Source: an uncultured Bacilli bacterium (GTDB lineage: Bacteria > Bacillota_I > Bacilli_A > RF39 > UBA660). Taken from it: 7,269 bases of DNA. The position numbers and the translations under genes were made by a program. The notes below the pieces were generated by a model. That model was not told the origin of the DNA and ran no database searches. It was given only the letters and a program-made list of their open reading frames with translations. Positions 5,305 through 7,269 of this stretch are shown here, in pieces; positions within the stretch are counted from its first letter, which is position 1, and each line of letters starts with the position of its first letter. The stretch is taken from contig CAJTXC010000069.1 of NCBI GenBank assembly GCA_910580135.1, forward strand, positions 1-7,269, in the 5' to 3' direction.

Positions 5305-7098
5305 ATGAATAACTTATATTTTCCAATTTGTGCCGTACTTATAAACGTATTAATCTTAACGGTATTTTATTCTAAAAGAAGAATAAAAAGCGATGAGACA
5401 AAAGCGTATTCTAATTTAATAATCGTTGGCTTTTTAGAGTCGGTAGTGGCAAGTACTTTGGTTGTTTTAATGAATTTATATGGGAAACCTTCGTTTATAT
5501 ATAACCTTCATAGAATAGATTATATTCTTATGTTATTTTGGGTTTGGGCATTATTTAATTATGTCTTGATAGTTTCTGTAAATAATCATAGAAAAATAAG
5601 AGGTATGATACAAAAAATTACGATTATTATTAACTTAATTGTTTCTATAAGCTTCTTTTTCTTAGAGGTTAATGTTATTAATGAAAATGGTATTATCGAT
5701 ACTAATGGCCAAGCGATGAATGTTTTGTTCACGATGTTAGCGGTTTATATTGTTTTAATTGTTATACTCGTTATAAAATCTTTAATTAAAAACATAAAAA
5801 GCTCTAGTAATAAAAAGTTTATCCCTTTGTTTATTTTAGGTATTATGGGTATCATATCACTTGTAATAAGAAGTATTGCTCCAGAGGTTTTATTAATATC
5901 TTTAGTTGCGGCTTACGCAGATTTGATTATGTTCTTCACGATTGAAAACCCAGATGTAAAAATGATATATGAGCTTAATAAAAATAAGAAATTACTTGAG
6001 AGTATGAGTGAAGAAAAATCTAACTTTTTGTTTAGTATGTCTCAGGAAACTAAAAGACCAATTGATAACATTATAGAAGTTAAAACAATGCTAGAAGGAG
6101 AAAAGGATTTAAGTGTTGTAGATAATGGTCTTAAGGTTATTGAAAATAATGCTAGAAGTTTAAAGAACATTATTAATAACGTTCTTGATATATCTAATTT
6201 GTCTTCTAGTAAACTTACGGTTTCATCCGAAACATATAACTTTTATACCGTAATTAACACCGTATTAAAAAGTGTAAGTACAAAAATAAGTGATAAGATT
6301 TCACTTAGAACTAATATTAGTAAAAATATTCCTACTGAGTTATATGGCGATTCAGTTAAACTAAAGCAAGTGTTAACAAGTATTTTAGCGAATGCAATAA
6401 AGTATACCAAAGAAGGTTATATAGACGTTGATGTTAACGAAATTGTTAAATATGATGTTTGTAGACTAGTTGTTACAATTGAAGATTCTGGTTGTGGTAT
6501 GACTGTTGAAAAAGTAAATGAATTATTAAAAAGTAATAGCGATTTAGAAGATACAGATCTTTTAAAATTAGATAATTTGGATGTTGATTTAAAACTTGCG
6601 TTTAAGATAATAAAAAAACTAGGTGGTTACATTAATATTAAAAGTGAGGAAAACGTTGGTAGTACTTTTACCATCGTAATTGACCAAAAAATTAAACTTA
6701 ATAAAAATTCTTATTATAGTGAATATATCTTTAACAAGAAAAAAGTTATCGCTGTAAGTGATAAAAGACAAACGTTAAAAGATCTTAACGGCTTATCTTC
6801 TAAGTATGATATTGAGTTTTTAACTACCATGTATAGTAATGATTTGGTTCAAAGGGTAAAAGATGGTGAAAAATTTGACTTGATAATATTAGAAGATGAG
6901 ATGATGCCTGATTCTGCGTTATCAGTTTTAGGTAAAATGCAAGAGGTAAGAAAAGGGTTTAACACACCGACAATCGTAATGTTAAGAAAGAATAAGGAAT
7001 CCATAAAAGAACATTACGTAGAAGATGGGTTTGATAATTACATTAGAAAAGAAAATTTGGAAGAAGATTATGATAAAATAATAAAAAAATACATTTAA
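5305..7098 (+). CDS. Membrane-bound hybrid sensor histidine kinase homolog, probable pseudokinase
   Basis: The 597-aa protein has seven predicted membrane helices (about 4-23, 37-57, 72-92, 103-122, 136-158, 171-190, 196-214), then a linker starting ENPDVKMIYEL, a dimerisation/H-box helix pair (about 235-300), an HATPase-like domain (about 345-460) and a receiver-like domain (about 478-597). In the H-box the order is FLFSMSQETKRP where active relatives have MSHEIRTP, so the phospho-accepting His is Gln247 (codon CAG, 6043-6045). The N box keeps Asn363 (ANAIKYT) and the G1 box is intact (EDSGCG, Asp394), but the G2 GxGxGL loop is replaced by NLDVDLKLAF. The receiver keeps phospho-site Asp531 (LEDEMMP) and Lys582, while one acidic-pocket residue is Ser485 and the Thr/Ser switch position is not conserved. 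It may bind ATP weakly but should not autophosphorylate. It may act as a regulator of a partner kinase. No response regulator adjoins it. Confidence 0.88.
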   Translation: MNNLYFPICAVLINVLILTVFYSKRRIKSDETKAYSNLIIVGFLESVVASTLVVLMNLYGKPSFIYNLHRIDYILMLFWVWALFNYVLIVSVNNHRKIRGMIQKITIIINLIVSISFFFLEVNVINENGIIDTNGQAMNVLFTMLAVYIVLIVILVIKSLIKNIKSSSNKKFIPLFILGIMGIISLVIRSIAPEVLLISLVAAYADLIMFFTIENPDVKMIYELNKNKKLLESMSEEKSNFLFSMSQETKRPIDNIIEVKTMLEGEKDLSVVDNGLKVIENNARSLKNIINNVLDISNLSSSKLTVSSETYNFYTVINTVLKSVSTKISDKISLRTNISKNIPTELYGDSVKLKQVLTSILANAIKYTKEGYIDVDVNEIVKYDVCRLVVTIEDSGCGMTVEKVNELLKSNSDLEDTDLLKLDNLDVDLKLAFKIIKKLGGYINIKSEENVGSTFTIVIDQKIKLNKNSYYSEYIFNKKKVIAVSDKRQTLKDLNGLSSKYDIEFLTTMYSNDLVQRVKDGEKFDLIILEDEMMPDSALSVLGKMQEVRKGFNTPTIVMLRKNKESIKEHYVEDGFDNYIRKENLEEDYDKIIKKYI

Positions 7099-7123
7099 AA
7101 GGATGCTTTTGCATCCTTTTTCC
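7097..7123 (+). terminator. Intrinsic terminator after the sensor gene
   Basis: AAAAGGATGC (7097-7106) pairs perfectly with GCATCCTTTT (7111-7120) around a TTTT loop, with further T bases at 7121 and 7124-7126. The left arm overlaps the TAA stop at 7096-7098. This is the strongest hairpin in the window, and its A-rich left arm could also let it work on the other strand. Confidence 0.9.
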
Positions 7124-7132
7124 TTTATAGTA

Positions 7133-7141
7133 TGTTATAAT
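7133..7141 (+). promoter_or_regulatory. Extended -10 promoter of the phosphoketolase gene
   Basis: TGTTATAAT at 7133-7141 is a perfect extended -10. No -35 is found at 16-18 bp; TTGCAT at 7109-7114 is 21 bp away and inside the terminator stem. An activator, or the extended -10 alone, would have to compensate. Transcription should start near 7148. Confidence 0.7.
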
Positions 7142-7164
7142 TCTATTAGAATAAAAAATAGAAT
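7140..7164 (+). promoter_or_regulatory. Operator-like cluster of three TAGAAT half-sites at the phosphoketolase promoter
   Basis: A 13-bp perfect palindrome, ATTCTA-T-TAGAAT, covers 7140-7152, and a third copy, TAGAAT, is at 7159-7164. The first and third copies also make an 8-bp inverted repeat (7140-7147/7157-7164). The cluster runs from the end of the -10 box across the predicted start site to the ribosome binding site AGGAAGG (7165-7171), where a bound repressor would block transcription. The regulator is unknown, and chance in AT-rich DNA is not excluded. Confidence 0.4.
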
Positions 7165-7176
7165 AGGAAGGGTATT

Positions 7177-7269
7177 ATGACAGAATTAGAGATATTAGAT
7201 GGTTATTTTAGAGCGGTAAACTATTTATCAGCAGGGCAACTTTATTTGCTCGATAATCCACTTTTAAAA
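7177..7269 (+). CDS. xfp: Phosphoketolase, N-terminal fragment cut by the window end
   Basis: Only the first 31 codons are present. Phosphoketolase is a cytosolic thiamine-diphosphate enzyme that uses phosphate to split xylulose 5-phosphate (and often fructose 6-phosphate) into acetyl phosphate and an aldose phosphate, the core step of heterolactic and bifid-type fermentation. The recognised part is GYFRAVNYLSAGQLYLLDNP, which matches the characteristic start of the family (YWRAANYLS.GQ.YL.DNPLL); the usual Trp after Tyr is Phe here. The ATG at 7177 follows AGGAAGG at 7165-7171 with 5-nt spacing. Full-length enzymes have about 800 residues, so nearly all of the gene lies beyond the window. 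The identification rests on this short but distinctive motif. Confidence 0.85.
   Translation, partial: MTELEILDGYFRAVNYLSAGQLYLLDNPLLK

Noticed and set aside
1..7269. Mycoplasma-type code with TGA read as Trp
   Set aside because: All Trp positions use TGG and every frame closes on TAA or TAG without needing TGA read-through, so the standard code explains everything, although absence of TGA stops here is too few cases to be informative.

Overview
The window reads as chromosome from a strongly AT-rich, Gram-positive-type bacterium, most likely an uncultured low-GC member of the Bacilli/Mycoplasmatota side of the Firmicutes. The signs are very A/T-biased third codon positions, AGGAGG-type ribosome binding sites, extended -10 promoters, short intergenic gaps with U-tailed hairpins, and protein families typical of gut Bacilli. 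Trp is read from TGG, all recognised stops are TAA or TAG, and no in-frame TGA is needed, so the standard bacterial code fits. Every gene is on the + strand. No RNA gene, insertion sequence, CRISPR array or phage gene is visible, and no stretch over 300 bases lacks a gene.

Layout. (1) 1-114: intergenic, with an extended -10 promoter lying inside an AT-only inverted repeat. (2) 115-960: a 281-aa membrane protein of unknown function with one N-terminal and three C-terminal membrane helices around an outside domain, ending in a hairpin. (3) 1010-1548: a small cytosolic transglutaminase-like (Cys/His) protein whose C-terminal part continues in the -1 frame, so the gene looks frameshifted or carries a one-base sequence error. 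(4) 1565-3313: a complete ABC exporter half-transporter, probably co-transcribed with gene 3. (5) 3380-3772: an Hsp20-type small heat shock protein. (6) 3885-5231: a divergent lysophospholipid-acyltransferase-like protein. (7) 5305-7098: a seven-helix membrane sensor with histidine-kinase and receiver domains in which the phospho-accepting His is Gln and the G2 box of the ATP lid is gone, so probably a pseudokinase. (8) 7177-end: the first 31 codons of phosphoketolase, cut by the window edge.

How they fit together. Apart from the gene 3/gene 4 pair, each gene appears to be its own transcription unit. Five hairpin terminators were found and all five overlap the stop codon of the gene they end. 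Four promoters share an ATGTTAWAMT core (extended -10). The genes do not form one pathway. The set touches the cell envelope (exporter, acyltransferase, membrane protein), stress (Hsp20), signalling (degenerate hybrid sensor) and central fermentation (phosphoketolase). The most unusual items are the pseudokinase sensor, the frameshifted transglutaminase-like gene beside an exporter, the stop-codon-overlapping terminators, and an operator-like triplet of TAGAAT half-sites at the phosphoketolase promoter. No clearly new multi-gene system could be demonstrated.
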